Assembly: GCA_964425135.1 (NCBI GenBank) | Contig: CAYRKW010000027.1 | Location: 1 to 39,467 of the forward strand | DNA from: CAYLLD01 sp964425135 | GTDB lineage: Bacteria; Pseudomonadota; Alphaproteobacteria; Rhodobacterales; Rhodobacteraceae | Reading direction: 5' to 3' | DNA length: 39,467 bases | Shown: positions 1 through 7,789 of the stretch, piece by piece | How the letters are laid out: each line of letters opens with the position of its first letter | Numbering within the stretch: the first letter of the stretch is position 1 | The notes under the pieces: model-generated | What the model saw: only the letters and a program-made list of their open reading frames with translations | What the model was told of the DNA's origin: nothing | The model's database searches: none | Made by a program: the position numbers and the translations under genes

Positions 1-2
1 CG

Positions 3-533
3 CTCGCGCTCATCGGGAGTATCTCCGCGATCAACGCCGATATAGAAATCGTCCACAATGAGCGTCCCCTTGAGGGCGGCACTGGCAAAGTGACCAACGA
101 TGATCAGGGCCAGTTGATGTGCCGGTTTGAGAACGGGGTCATGGGGCATCTCTTTTTCAGCCGCGTCGCAACAGGCCGTAAGATGGGGTATATCTACGAG
201 ATCAACGGCACCAAGGGTGCCATCCGCTTTGACGGTGAGGATCAAAATGCCCTTTGGCTCTACGAGATGGATGGACCCGAGGCGACACGGGGTTTTCGCA
301 AAATCCTGACCGGCCCAGCACATCCCGACTATCTGCCGTTCTGTCAAGGACCGGGTCATGGCACCGGCTATCAGGACCAGATCATCATCGAGGCCAAGGA
401 CTTCCTGGAAGCGATCGCCCAGGGCAAATCACTCTGGCCGACCTTCAAAGACGGTCTCGATGTGACCCGCATTATCGAAGCTGCACGACGTTCAAACGCA
501 AATCGCGCTTGGATCAATATCGAGGATATCTGA
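3..533 (+). CDS. Gfo/Idh/MocA-family oxidoreductase, 3' part
   Basis: The frame is open from the left edge of the window to a TGA at 531-533, so the N-terminal NAD(P)-binding Rossmann half lies outside and only about 176 C-terminal residues are seen. What remains resembles the C-terminal half of the Gfo/Idh/MocA family (sugar or inositol dehydrogenase type): a beta-sheet segment with the pattern NGTKGAIRFDGE, then a helix reading AKDFLEAIAQGK and a closing segment GLDVTRIIEAARRS, which family members use to finish the substrate domain. The substrate cannot be told from this half. An internal GTG at 90 is not the start, because coding continues upstream of it. Its stop codon abuts the stop of the convergent typA gene with no spacer. 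Confidence 0.8.
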   Translation, partial: LALIGSISAINADIEIVHNERPLEGGTGKVTNDDQGQLMCRFENGVMGHLFFSRVATGRKMGYIYEINGTKGAIRFDGEDQNALWLYEMDGPEATRGFRKILTGPAHPDYLPFCQGPGHGTGYQDQIIIEAKDFLEAIAQGKSLWPTFKDGLDVTRIIEAARRSNANRAWINIEDI

Positions 534-2354
534 TCAGGCGGCAGATTTGGCCGCGCGCTTACGCTCATGTGGATCAAGATGGCGCTTGCGCAAGCGAATG
601 GCATTTGGCGTGACCTCGACCAACTCGTCATTGTCGATATAGGCAATCGCCTCTTCCAGCGACAGACGCATGGGCGTGGTCAAACGAACCGCCTCATCTG
701 TACCGGAGGCCCGCACATTCGTTAGTTTCTTGCCCTTGAGCGGGTTCACTTCCAGATCATTCTCGCGGCTGTGCTCGCCAATGATCATCCCAACATAAAC
801 AGGCTCTTGTGCTCCGATCATCATCTTGCCGCGCTCTTCGAGGTTGAACAGCGCATAGGGGACCGAAACCCCGTTTTCCATCGAGATCAGCACACCGGCT
901 CGCCGCCCCGGGATATGGCCTTTGTGCGGCGTCCAGTCGTGAAAGACCCGGTTCAAAACGCCTGTGCCGCGCGTGTCGGTCAGAAACTCGCCGTGGTATC
1001 CGATAAGCCCGCGCGAGGGCACATGCGCGATGATCCGTGTTTTGCCCGCACCCGCCGGCTTCATCTCAACCAATTCACCGCGCCGCTCGCCGGTGATCTT
1101 CTCGATCACGGCACCCGTATAATCGTCATCCACGTCAATCGTGACCTCTTCAACCGGCTCCAGGCGGACACCATCTTCCTCGCGGAACAGAACGCGCGGG
1201 CGAGAGATAGACAATTCGAACCCTTCGCGGCGCATGTTCTCGATCAAAACACCCATCTGCAATTCGCCGCGCCCGGCAACTTCAAACGCATCACCGCCCG
1301 GCGTGTCCGTCACCTTGATCGCAACGTTCGCCTCCGCTTCCTTGAGCAAGCGATCCCGGATGACGCGGCTTTGCACTTTCTTACCGTCACGCCCTGCAAG
1401 CGGGCTGTCGTTGATGCCAAAAGTCACAGAGATCGTCGGCGGATCAATCGGTTGGGCGGGCAGGGGCGTTTCAACGCTCGGATCGACAATCGTATCGGCA
1501 ACCGTCGCTTTGGCCATGCCAGCAATCGAGACGATATCGCCCGCTTCCGCAACCTCGATGGGCTGCTGCGCCAATCCGCGAAAGGCCAGAATTTTTGACA
1601 CACGGAAGCTCTCCAGCGTATCGCCTTCGCGCGACAGCGCTTTGACCGTGTCACCGGTTTTCACCCGCCCGGTTTCAACACGGCCAGTCAACAGGCGTCC
1701 CAAAAATGGATCAGCCGCCAGCGTCACTGCCAGCATGGAAAACGGCTTGTCGGCATTTTCAACCTGCGCCGGGGCCGGGACGTGGCTGACGACCAGATCA
1801 AAAAGTGCAGTCAAATCCTTGCGTGGCCCATCAAGCTCCGCATCCGCCCAACCGGACCGGCCGGAGGCGTAGAGTATCGGGAAATCTAGCTGCTCATCAC
1901 TTGCGCCCAACCCGACAAACAGATCAAAACACTCATCGAGCGCCCGATCCGGCTCCGCATCCGGCTTATCAACCTTGTTGAGCACCACAATCGGACGTAA
2001 TCCCTGTGCCAGCGCCTTTGCGGTCACAAATTTGGTTTGTGGCATGGGGCCTTCGGCAGCGTCCACCAAAAGCACAACGCCGTCGACCATGCTCAGGATA
2101 CGCTCGACCTCACCGCCGAAATCCGCATGGCCCGGCGTATCGACGATATTGATCCGCGTACCCTGCCATTCCACCGACGTGGCCTTGGCCAGAATGGTAA
2201 TCCCGCGCTCGCGCTCCAGATCATTGCTGTCCATTGCCCGCTCGCTGACAGCCTGATTGTCCCGGAAAAGACCCGACTGTTTGAGCAGTTCATCCACCAA
2301 AGTGGTCTTGCCATGATCAACGTGCGCGATGATCGCGATATTGCGAATATCCAT
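534..2354 (-). CDS. typA: Ribosome-associated GTPase TypA/BipA
   Basis: This 606-residue translational GTPase matches the usual length of TypA/BipA, which binds the ribosome under stress and cold and supports 50S assembly. The G domain has all expected motifs: P-loop AHVDHGKTT at residues 10-18, switch I RGITI near 50-54, DTPGHADFGG at 72-81 and NKVD at 126-129. It is followed by an EF-Tu-like beta barrel, two EF-G-like alpha/beta domains and the TypA-specific C-terminal domain, containing VPSRGLIGYHGEF and the basic tail KRHLDPHERKRAAK. The ATG at 2354 begins with the family-typical start MDIRNIAIIAHVDHGK. The gene has its own 125-bp upstream gap after the FAH-family gene, so it probably carries its own promoter. 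Confidence 0.97.
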   Translation of the reverse strand: MDIRNIAIIAHVDHGKTTLVDELLKQSGLFRDNQAVSERAMDSNDLERERGITILAKATSVEWQGTRINIVDTPGHADFGGEVERILSMVDGVVLLVDAAEGPMPQTKFVTAKALAQGLRPIVVLNKVDKPDAEPDRALDECFDLFVGLGASDEQLDFPILYASGRSGWADAELDGPRKDLTALFDLVVSHVPAPAQVENADKPFSMLAVTLAADPFLGRLLTGRVETGRVKTGDTVKALSREGDTLESFRVSKILAFRGLAQQPIEVAEAGDIVSIAGMAKATVADTIVDPSVETPLPAQPIDPPTISVTFGINDSPLAGRDGKKVQSRVIRDRLLKEAEANVAIKVTDTPGGDAFEVAGRGELQMGVLIENMRREGFELSISRPRVLFREEDGVRLEPVEEVTIDVDDDYTGAVIEKITGERRGELVEMKPAGAGKTRIIAHVPSRGLIGYHGEFLTDTRGTGVLNRVFHDWTPHKGHIPGRRAGVLISMENGVSVPYALFNLEERGKMMIGAQEPVYVGMIIGEHSRENDLEVNPLKGKKLTNVRASGTDEAVRLTTPMRLSLEEAIAYIDNDELVEVTPNAIRLRKRHLDPHERKRAAKSAA

Positions 2355-2443
2355 TGTACCGAATGCCTGTGATTGCCGTAGAGCCGCGCTCTACACGCAT
2401 CCTTGCGATCTGGCCAGCCCTATTGTCAGGGCAAGGTAAAGAT

Positions 2444-2477
2444 GTTGCTCCCGCGTTTGCTTTGCGGGACGAGCAAC
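2444..2477 (-). terminator. Stem-loop just after the FAH-family gene
   Basis: GTTGCTC plus CCGC (2444-2454) pairs with GCGG plus GAGCAAC (2464-2477), with a short bulge and a nine-base loop. It begins two bases after the stop codon of the FAH-family gene on the minus strand. The T-tract that follows on that strand is weak (ATCTTTACC), so this is either a poor intrinsic terminator or an mRNA 3'-end stabiliser separating that gene from typA. Confidence 0.5.
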
Positions 2478-2479
2478 CC

Positions 2480-3325
2480 TCAGCTTTGCGCCACAACCTT
2501 TTGCCGCTGTGATCCCAACCCTTCGATAGCAAGTTCCATAACATCGCCATCGCGCAAAAAGCGTTGCGGCGATTGGCCCATGCCGACACCTTCGGGCGTG
2601 CCGGTTGCGATGACGTCGCCTGCGCGGAAGGCGAAGAATTGCGACATGTAGGACACGCAATGAGCGACCGTAAAGATCATGTCCGATGTGTTGGAGTTTT
2701 GCTGCATCTCACCGTTAAGTTTCAGCGACAAGTTCAGGTTTTGCGGATCTTCAATTTCATCTGCTGTCACCAGCCAAGGTCCAACCGGGCCAAAACTCGG
2801 CGCTGATTTACCCTTGAGCCATTGCCCGCCGCGCTCGATCTGAAATGCCCGCTCCGACACATCATTGATCAGGCAATAGCCAGCAATGATCGATCCGACA
2901 TCCGCCGCATCAACATAGGACGCATCCGCCCCGATCACGACGCCCAGCTCCACTTCCCAATCGCTCTTCTCACTGCCTTTGGGCAATATCACGTCATCAT
3001 AGGGGCCGGACAATGCGGATGTTGCCTTGGAAAACAGGATAGGTTCCTTTGGCATATCAAGGCCGGTTTCCTGCGCGTGTTTGGCGTAATTCAAGCCAAC
3101 GCAGTGAAAATTTGGCACATCTGCAAGACACGCACCGATGCGGGTGTCGGCGTCAACCGCTGGCAGCGTGCTCAGATCAACCGATTTGAGCGCGTCGAGC
3201 GCGGCCATCGACACGGTTTGCCCTGCAAAATCCTCGCTCACCGATGACACATCGCGGATCACGCCATCCGCATCAAGCGCACCTGGCTTTTCGTCGCCCT
3301 TGGGGCCAAATCTGAGAAGTTTCAT
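2480..3325 (-). CDS. Fumarylacetoacetate hydrolase family protein
   Basis: This 281-residue protein belongs to the FAH superfamily, whose members cleave or isomerise beta-dicarbonyl compounds using a divalent metal. The C-terminal catalytic domain shows the metal ligands Glu124 and Glu126 (segment DWEVELGVVIG) and Asp155 (LINDVSERAFQ). It also has the family signatures VGLNYAKHAQE (76-86), KSAPSFGPVGPW and GDVIATGTPEGVG. Length and motif wording are close to proteins annotated as ureidoglycolate lyase or 2-hydroxyhepta-2,4-diene-1,7-dioate isomerase, but these labels are not reliable within the family and no neighbouring gene fixes the pathway. I place the start at ATG 3325, preceded by AGGCAGGA, rather than at an in-frame start 36 bases upstream, which only adds a polar leader absent from relatives. 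Confidence 0.88.
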   Translation of the reverse strand: MKLLRFGPKGDEKPGALDADGVIRDVSSVSEDFAGQTVSMAALDALKSVDLSTLPAVDADTRIGACLADVPNFHCVGLNYAKHAQETGLDMPKEPILFSKATSALSGPYDDVILPKGSEKSDWEVELGVVIGADASYVDAADVGSIIAGYCLINDVSERAFQIERGGQWLKGKSAPSFGPVGPWLVTADEIEDPQNLNLSLKLNGEMQQNSNTSDMIFTVAHCVSYMSQFFAFRAGDVIATGTPEGVGMGQSPQRFLRDGDVMELAIEGLGSQRQKVVAQS

Positions 3326-3387
3326 TGTATCCTGCCTTTGCTGATCGTCGCAGACTTCCAAGCATATCTGATGTGATATGAAAAGGG

Positions 3388-3909
3388 CTACCTGCGGGCA
3401 GTCGAGCGGGCCTGGCCAAGCGCTTTGTCCAGATCAGACCGCAGGCTCAGCCGTTCTTCAGGGCTGAGAAACGCGCCAAGCTCAATTTCCCGATCGCCGC
3501 CTTGCAAGGTCAGGTAGTTCTCAGTTTCCTTGGTATCGCGCATATAGGTTTGCACCCAATAGGGATTGGCCTCCCAGTGCCGCACGCGCCCGTTTGGATC
3601 GTGGCGCTCGACGGAGATTTTGTCATGCCAGATATTCAATTCCTCGCGCAGCCCGGCGCCGTCGCGATAGTTGCGTTCGATGAAGTACCACAAAAGCGCG
3701 AGCGCACCGACCAGAAACGGGATCATTGCCCAACCAACAGGTGTGCCCATCAGCGGGATGAGCGGAATGCAGAGCATGATGGCCGTGAAAATCAGCACCA
3801 GTCGAAAGCCGCGTCGCGGCAGCGATCGGTGCGGCCACAACGATATGGAAAAGAGCGGCGCGATGCGCTCGTCTTGCGGTGGGTCAAGAGGGGTGCCGGT
3901 ATCTGCCAT
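3388..3909 (-). CDS. DUF2244 domain membrane protein
   Basis: The 173-residue product matches the DUF2244 family, integral membrane proteins of unknown function common in alphaproteobacteria. After a polar N-terminus come two hydrophobic segments at about residues 35-52 and 56-75. A soluble C-terminal half follows, with the conserved-looking patterns FIERNYRDGAGLREEL and HWEANPYWVQTYM and ending in a helix rich in Leu/Arg. The frame stays open 84 bases further upstream, but starting there would overlap the methyltransferase gene, so I use ATG 3909 (MADTGTPLDPP); GGCAGG lies immediately before it, closer than ideal. It sits 62 bp from both neighbours on the same strand, which fits loose co-transcription. 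Its function is unknown. Confidence 0.75.
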   Translation of the reverse strand: MADTGTPLDPPQDERIAPLFSISLWPHRSLPRRGFRLVLIFTAIMLCIPLIPLMGTPVGWAMIPFLVGALALLWYFIERNYRDGAGLREELNIWHDKISVERHDPNGRVRHWEANPYWVQTYMRDTKETENYLTLQGGDREIELGAFLSPEERLSLRSDLDKALGQARSTARR

Positions 3910-3971
3910 ACCTGCCGAATATAGCGTTTGATCCTGAAAATCGAACCGGCGAAACGTCACATCAGCAAAGA

Positions 3972-4706
3972 TCAGGAGCGAAAGAGCGACCACAGCCCGC
4001 CAAAGGGCTGCGCAACGGGTCGGAATACCTCGCTTTGCGCAATCAAATCCGCATGCACCGCGTTGTTATAGATGATGTAGCAAGGGTCATCCTGTCGTTG
4101 TGCGACCGTTTCGATATTTTTCAGAGCAGGGCGCAGGACTTCTGGACCAAACGGGTTGAAGAGATAGATCACAAGCGGACCGCTCGGCGGCTGGAAAGTG
4201 GCAGCGTTTTCGCACATCGCAAGCGGTGTGGTTGCATCGGGGTGGCTGCTTGTAAACGCCTCGATATTCGCTTGCGCGGATGTATGCAGGCTGGCGCTCA
4301 ACTCGATGCCGAGGATCGAGCGAAAAGGATATTCTGCGGCCATAAATAACGCCGCGCCTTTGCCTGAACCATAGTCGATGAAAGTGTATCGCGCGGGGTC
4401 GAAATCGAGTTTACGTATAATATAGTGAAACTGCGCAACCCGCGTTGCTTCATAGCGGACGGCCGCTTTGATCGTGGCATCATCCCCTTCGAAATCAGTA
4501 GGCATAAACACCCCCTCGATGTCGAGCCCGTTCTGAGGGTGGAGCGTTTTCTTCAGGCCAAAGCGGGCCATCGCCTTGCCAGCGATCATACCCAGGCCGC
4601 CATGCGCATAGAGGGCGGCAGATTTGTGATAGTTATGAACCAGACGGTTGTGGGGGGCGACAAAACCGGGGTTCGAGGTGGTTTTGCCAAAGACATAATC
4701 GAGCAT
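3972..4706 (-). CDS. Class I SAM-dependent methyltransferase, substrate unknown
   Basis: This 244-residue protein has a Rossmann-type SAM-binding core. Motif I is FIDYGSGKGAAL at residues 109-120, with the glycine-rich GSGKG loop at 113-117, followed by the acidic end of the second strand (ILGIELSAS). A later strand has the pattern VIYLFNPFGPEV, where the NPFG tetrad stands where other class I enzymes have the motif IV (D/N)PP(Y/F) residues. The first 80 residues, with HNRLVHNYHKSAALY, look like a helical substrate cap. There is no signal peptide or membrane segment. No substrate can be assigned, and the neighbours (ctaD upstream, DUF2244 downstream) do not help. It is separated from ctaD by a strong stem-loop, so it probably has its own promoter. 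Confidence 0.8.
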   Translation of the reverse strand: MLDYVFGKTTSNPGFVAPHNRLVHNYHKSAALYAHGGLGMIAGKAMARFGLKKTLHPQNGLDIEGVFMPTDFEGDDATIKAAVRYEATRVAQFHYIIRKLDFDPARYTFIDYGSGKGAALFMAAEYPFRSILGIELSASLHTSAQANIEAFTSSHPDATTPLAMCENAATFQPPSGPLVIYLFNPFGPEVLRPALKNIETVAQRQDDPCYIIYNNAVHADLIAQSEVFRPVAQPFGGLWSLFRS

Positions 4707-4745
4707 CTGCGCTGCTTTCTTGTTATTCGAGCTTGCGCAAACACT

Positions 4746-4778
4746 AACGCCGCCCTGTGGTCACACTAGGGCGGCGTT
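4746..4778 (-). terminator. Terminator-like hairpin downstream of ctaD
   Basis: AACGCCGCCCT (4746-4756) and AGGGCGGCGTT (4768-4778) form a perfect 11-bp GC-rich stem around an 11-base loop. It lies about 30 bp after the ctaD stop on the minus strand and before the methyltransferase start. No long T-tract follows (TTAGTGTTTG), but the stem strength and position suit transcription termination. Confidence 0.65.
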
Positions 4779-4809
4779 TGCTAAAATTCGGTTATGTGTC
4801 CGAAGGGAC

Positions 4810-6480
4810 TCAGTGGTGAGGTTGCTTATCCCACATATCCCGCGTTGGCAGCGTCTCGAACGTGTGCGCAGGCGGTGGGTTTGGAAGTGTCCACTCCAGC
4901 GTGTCCGCATGCTCGCCCCAATAGGCTTCCGTTGTGATCCGCTTGCCCCAGAGGATCGTGTAGAACACGATGCCGATGAAGAACAGGAAGCTTGCGAAAG
5001 ACAGGAATGCACCCAGTGTCGAAATATAGTTCCAGTAAGCATACTGCTCTGGGTAGTCGATGTAACGACGCGGCATGCCTTGACGCCCCAGGAAGTGCTG
5101 CGGGAAGAAGGTTATGTTTGCACCGATAAACATCATCCAGAAGTGCAGCTTACCCGCCCACTCAGGATATTGCCGCCCCGACATCTTGCCGATCCAGTAG
5201 TAAATACCGGCGAAGATACAGAACACCGCACCAAGGCTCATCACATAGTGGAAATGCGCCACAACATAGTATGTATCGTGATAGGCGCGGTCGATGGCGG
5301 CCTGGCTGAGCACGATGCCGGTCACGCCGCCAACGGTGAAGAGAAACAGGAACCCAAAGGCCCAGAGCATCGGCGTTTTGAACGAGATCGAGCCGCCCCA
5401 CATCGTCGCAATCCACGAGAAAATTTTGATACCTGTCGGCACCGCAATCACCATGGTCGCCAGCATGAAATAGGTTTGCTGGGTGATCGACATGCCCACC
5501 GTGTACATGTGGTGCGCCCAGACGACGAAGCCAAGCACACCGATCCCGACCATCGCATAGACCATCGGAAGGTAGCCGAAGATCGGTTTGCGCGAGAAGG
5601 TCGAAATGACGTGAGAGATAATGCCAAAGCCAGGGACGATAATCATGTAAACTTCAGGGTGTCCGAAGAACCAGAGCAAGTGTTGGTAGAGAACCGGATC
5701 ACCGCCGTTGGCCGCATCAAAGAACGTCGTTCCGAAGTTCCGGTCGGTCAACAGCATGGTAATCGCGCCCGCCAGAACCGGCAGCGACAGAAGGATTAGG
5801 AAAGCTGTGACGAAAATCGACCAGGCAAAAAGCGGCGTTTTATGCAGGGTCATGCCCGGCGCACGCATGTTCAGGAAGGTCGTGATCATATTGATCGCGC
5901 CAAGGATCGAGGATGCGCCGGAAACATGCACCGCGAAAATCGCCAGATCCATAGACCATCCTTGTTCCGTTGTGGAGAGCGGCGCATAAAGCACCCAGCC
6001 CACACCAGACCCTGATTGGTCATTCCCGCCCGGCGCGACCACCGACAAAACCGCGAGGGTCGAACCAGCAACAAACATCCAGTAACTCAGGTTGTTCATC
6101 CGCGGGAACGCCATATCCGGCGCGCCGATCATCAGCGGCATGAAGTAGTTACCAAAACCGCCGAACAGGGCAGGGATCACCACGAAGAACATCATCAGGA
6201 TGCCGTGGCCCGTGATCATCACATTCCACAAATGTCCGTTTGGCGTACAGTTTTCCGTCGCGCTCGCGATAATCGAAGCGCCTTCCATACACATGTATTG
6301 AACGCCCGGCTCCATAAGCTCCAGACGCATGTACATTGTGAAACAGACCGAGATGAAACCCAGCAGAGCTGCGGTAAACAGATACAAAATCCCGATATCT
6401 TTGTGGTTTGTGGACATGAACCACCGGGTGAAGAACCCGACGTCGTGATCGTCATGTCCGTGGACCGCTGCGTCTGCCAT
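4810..6480 (-). CDS. ctaD: Cytochrome c oxidase subunit I, aa3 type
   Basis: Subunit I of the aa3-type cytochrome c oxidase, 556 residues with about 12 membrane helices, reduces oxygen to water and pumps protons across the inner membrane. Visible ligands are His92 (ITGHG) and His411 for low-spin haem a, His409 for haem a3 (HFH at 409-411), and His274, His323 and His324 for CuB. The HPEVY motif (274-278) holds the cross-linked Tyr278 and the D-channel Glu276, and Lys352 marks the K channel. This identifies a type A1 enzyme. ATG 6480 (MADAAVHGHDDHD) has a strong AGGAG six bases upstream, so the in-frame 16-codon extension is rejected. No other oxidase subunit gene is in the window. The gene stands alone, as ctaD does in several relatives. 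Confidence 0.97.
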   Translation of the reverse strand: MADAAVHGHDDHDVGFFTRWFMSTNHKDIGILYLFTAALLGFISVCFTMYMRLELMEPGVQYMCMEGASIIASATENCTPNGHLWNVMITGHGILMMFFVVIPALFGGFGNYFMPLMIGAPDMAFPRMNNLSYWMFVAGSTLAVLSVVAPGGNDQSGSGVGWVLYAPLSTTEQGWSMDLAIFAVHVSGASSILGAINMITTFLNMRAPGMTLHKTPLFAWSIFVTAFLILLSLPVLAGAITMLLTDRNFGTTFFDAANGGDPVLYQHLLWFFGHPEVYMIIVPGFGIISHVISTFSRKPIFGYLPMVYAMVGIGVLGFVVWAHHMYTVGMSITQQTYFMLATMVIAVPTGIKIFSWIATMWGGSISFKTPMLWAFGFLFLFTVGGVTGIVLSQAAIDRAYHDTYYVVAHFHYVMSLGAVFCIFAGIYYWIGKMSGRQYPEWAGKLHFWMMFIGANITFFPQHFLGRQGMPRRYIDYPEQYAYWNYISTLGAFLSFASFLFFIGIVFYTILWGKRITTEAYWGEHADTLEWTLPNPPPAHTFETLPTRDMWDKQPHH

Positions 6481-6622
6481 AGTTGTCTCCTGACAAATCT
6501 TGAATTCTTGTGCCCATCGCCTGAGCAATAGAGCACTGTCTAACCCGTGTTCCGCGCGCTCACAATGGCCTAGATAGTCGCAGGGCGCGAAAAATCTGCA
6601 CCAAATGGTCGCAGCTTATGAC

Positions 6623-7282
6623 CTAAGGTGCGTGCGTGAATACATCCTTAAAACTGGCACGCAATGCGTCATCCAAATCCTCCAGCGCAACCGGCCGTCC
6701 CAAATCAACCAGTGAGGTGACGCCATGACCTGAAATACCGCAGGGGATAATCCCGTCGTAATGGGTCAGATCAGGCTCCACATTGATCGCAAGCCCATGA
6801 AATGAAACCCATTTTCGCAATCGCACACCAATCGCCGCAATCTTGTCCTGTGTCATCTCTCCGCTTGCAAGCCGTGCTTTTTCGGGCCTGTCGACCCAGA
6901 CACCCACGCGATCAGGATGCACCTCGCCGCGCACATTAAAGCGCGCAAGGGCCGCGATCACCCAGGTTTCGAGTTGCGTGACAAACCCGCGCACATCGCG
7001 TCCGCGTCGGTTCAGATCGAGCATCACATAAACGATCCGCTGCCCAGGTCCATGATAGGTGTACTGCCCGCCGCGCTTGGTCGCGAAAACATCGAACCGC
7101 TCCGGCGTCAGTAAATCCTCGGATCTGGCAGAGGTTCCCGCCGTATACATGGGCGGATGCTCCAGCAGCCAAATACGTTCACCCGCATCGCCCGCAATCA
7201 TCGCATCGACATGCGCTTCCATCTGCGAAAGGGCGTCTTCATATCCGACCAATCCGTCCGATTTGATCCACTCAACATCCAT
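6623..7282 (-). CDS. lipB: Octanoyl-[acyl-carrier-protein]:protein N-octanoyltransferase
   Basis: LipB moves the octanoyl group from acyl carrier protein to lipoyl domains of 2-oxoacid dehydrogenases and the glycine cleavage H protein, the first step of lipoate synthesis in the cytoplasm. The 219-residue length is normal. Signature segments are RGGQYTYHGPGQ (70-81), the catalytic Lys147 in DKIAAIGVRLRKWVSFHG, and the catalytic Cys181 in GIIPCGI. LipA, which inserts the sulfurs in the next step, is encoded at 13324 on the opposite strand, about 6 kb away with the polyamine importer in between, so the two are not one operon. The ATG at 7282 begins the family-typical N-terminus. The gene diverges from tRNA-Leu with a 77-bp spacer. 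Confidence 0.96.
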   Translation of the reverse strand: MDVEWIKSDGLVGYEDALSQMEAHVDAMIAGDAGERIWLLEHPPMYTAGTSARSEDLLTPERFDVFATKRGGQYTYHGPGQRIVYVMLDLNRRGRDVRGFVTQLETWVIAALARFNVRGEVHPDRVGVWVDRPEKARLASGEMTQDKIAAIGVRLRKWVSFHGLAINVEPDLTHYDGIIPCGISGHGVTSLVDLGRPVALEDLDDALRASFKDVFTHAP

Positions 7283-7303
7283 AATGCGCTCTATGGCAAA
7301 TTA

Positions 7304-7334
7304 TTGCTTCACAAGTCCATTGCCTTTCGATATT
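7304..7334 (+). promoter_or_regulatory. Possible promoter of tRNA-Leu
   Basis: TTGCTT (7304-7309) and GATATT (7329-7334) are spaced 19 bp apart and lie about 25 bp before the tRNA-Leu 5' end. The spacing is longer than the 17-bp optimum and the match is partial, so this is tentative. Confidence 0.3.
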
Positions 7335-7359
7335 GAGCGCGTCACCAAGCCAAGAGCAT

Positions 7360-7446
7360 GCGGTCGTGGCGGAATTGGTAGACGCGCAGCGTTGAGGTCG
7401 CTGTGGGGTAACACCCGTGGAAGTTCGAGTCTTCTCGACCGCACCA
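7360..7446 (+). tRNA. tRNA-Leu (anticodon GAG)
   Basis: The sequence folds as a class II tRNA. Acceptor strands GCGGTCG and CGACCGC pair perfectly and are followed by an encoded ACCA. The D arm contains GGCGGAATTGGTAGACGC. The anticodon stem CAGCG/CGCTG (7387-7391 with 7399-7403) encloses loop TTGAGGT with anticodon GAG at 7394-7396. A long variable arm (TGGGGTAACACCC) and the T arm loop TTCGAGT follow. It reads CUC and CUU leucine codons. I found no second copy of its 3' end in the window that would suggest an integrated element. Confidence 0.96.
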
Positions 7447-7789
7447 TACTTTAATTTGGCCTACCGCGCTTTGCGCTACTTGAGGCCAGGTTCGGTTCGA
7501 CGTTTCTCCTCTCACCTTCACCAACTTGATCCAGGTCGCGCGGCGGACGCAGCGCTTTACAACATCACAGTACCCCAGCGACCAAGGGTTAATTGGACGG
7601 CGCACCAAGTGAGTCAGCTCTGGGCTCATTTCTGCGGATCTTCCCCAAGCTGCGCTGCGGTCAACAAGGCAGATACCTTGGCCAAACACCGTTTGATTGG
7701 TTGCGAATCCCTTGCGCATTCGCATAGCCTCCCCAAAGCGCAGGCGGAGCATCAGCCTCTGGATGGGACGCGCGAATGGGAGGTCAGGC
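7447..7789 (+). other. 343-bp gap between tRNA-Leu and the polyamine operon
   Basis: I see no convincing gene here. A minus-strand frame stays open through the gap and into the tRNA (7342-7812), and two plus frames are open over most of it, but all have tRNA-derived or patternless translations and none has a good start. The gap should hold the promoter of the ABC importer operon. I cannot name a clear -35/-10 pair, nor a tRNA-derived direct repeat or a transposase remnant. Confidence 0.4.
7778..7783 (+). promoter_or_regulatory. Ribosome binding site that supports a TTG start
   Basis: GGGAGG at 7778-7783 lies six bases before TTG 7790 in the frame of the ABC ATPase. No comparable site precedes the in-frame ATG at 7763 or the upstream GTG at 7697. 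This decides the start of the ATPase gene. Confidence 0.6.

Noticed and set aside
771..1598. 275-codon plus-strand frame opposite typA
   Set aside because: It is antisense to a clear, full-length GTPase gene and has no family features.
4720..5799. 359-codon plus-strand frame opposite ctaD
   Set aside because: It is rich in His, Arg and Asp, as expected from the antisense of a membrane protein gene, and ctaD is unambiguous.
7360..7446. tRNA-Leu and tRNA-Asn as possible integration sites
   Set aside because: I looked for repeated tRNA 3' ends and an integrase gene and found neither in the window.
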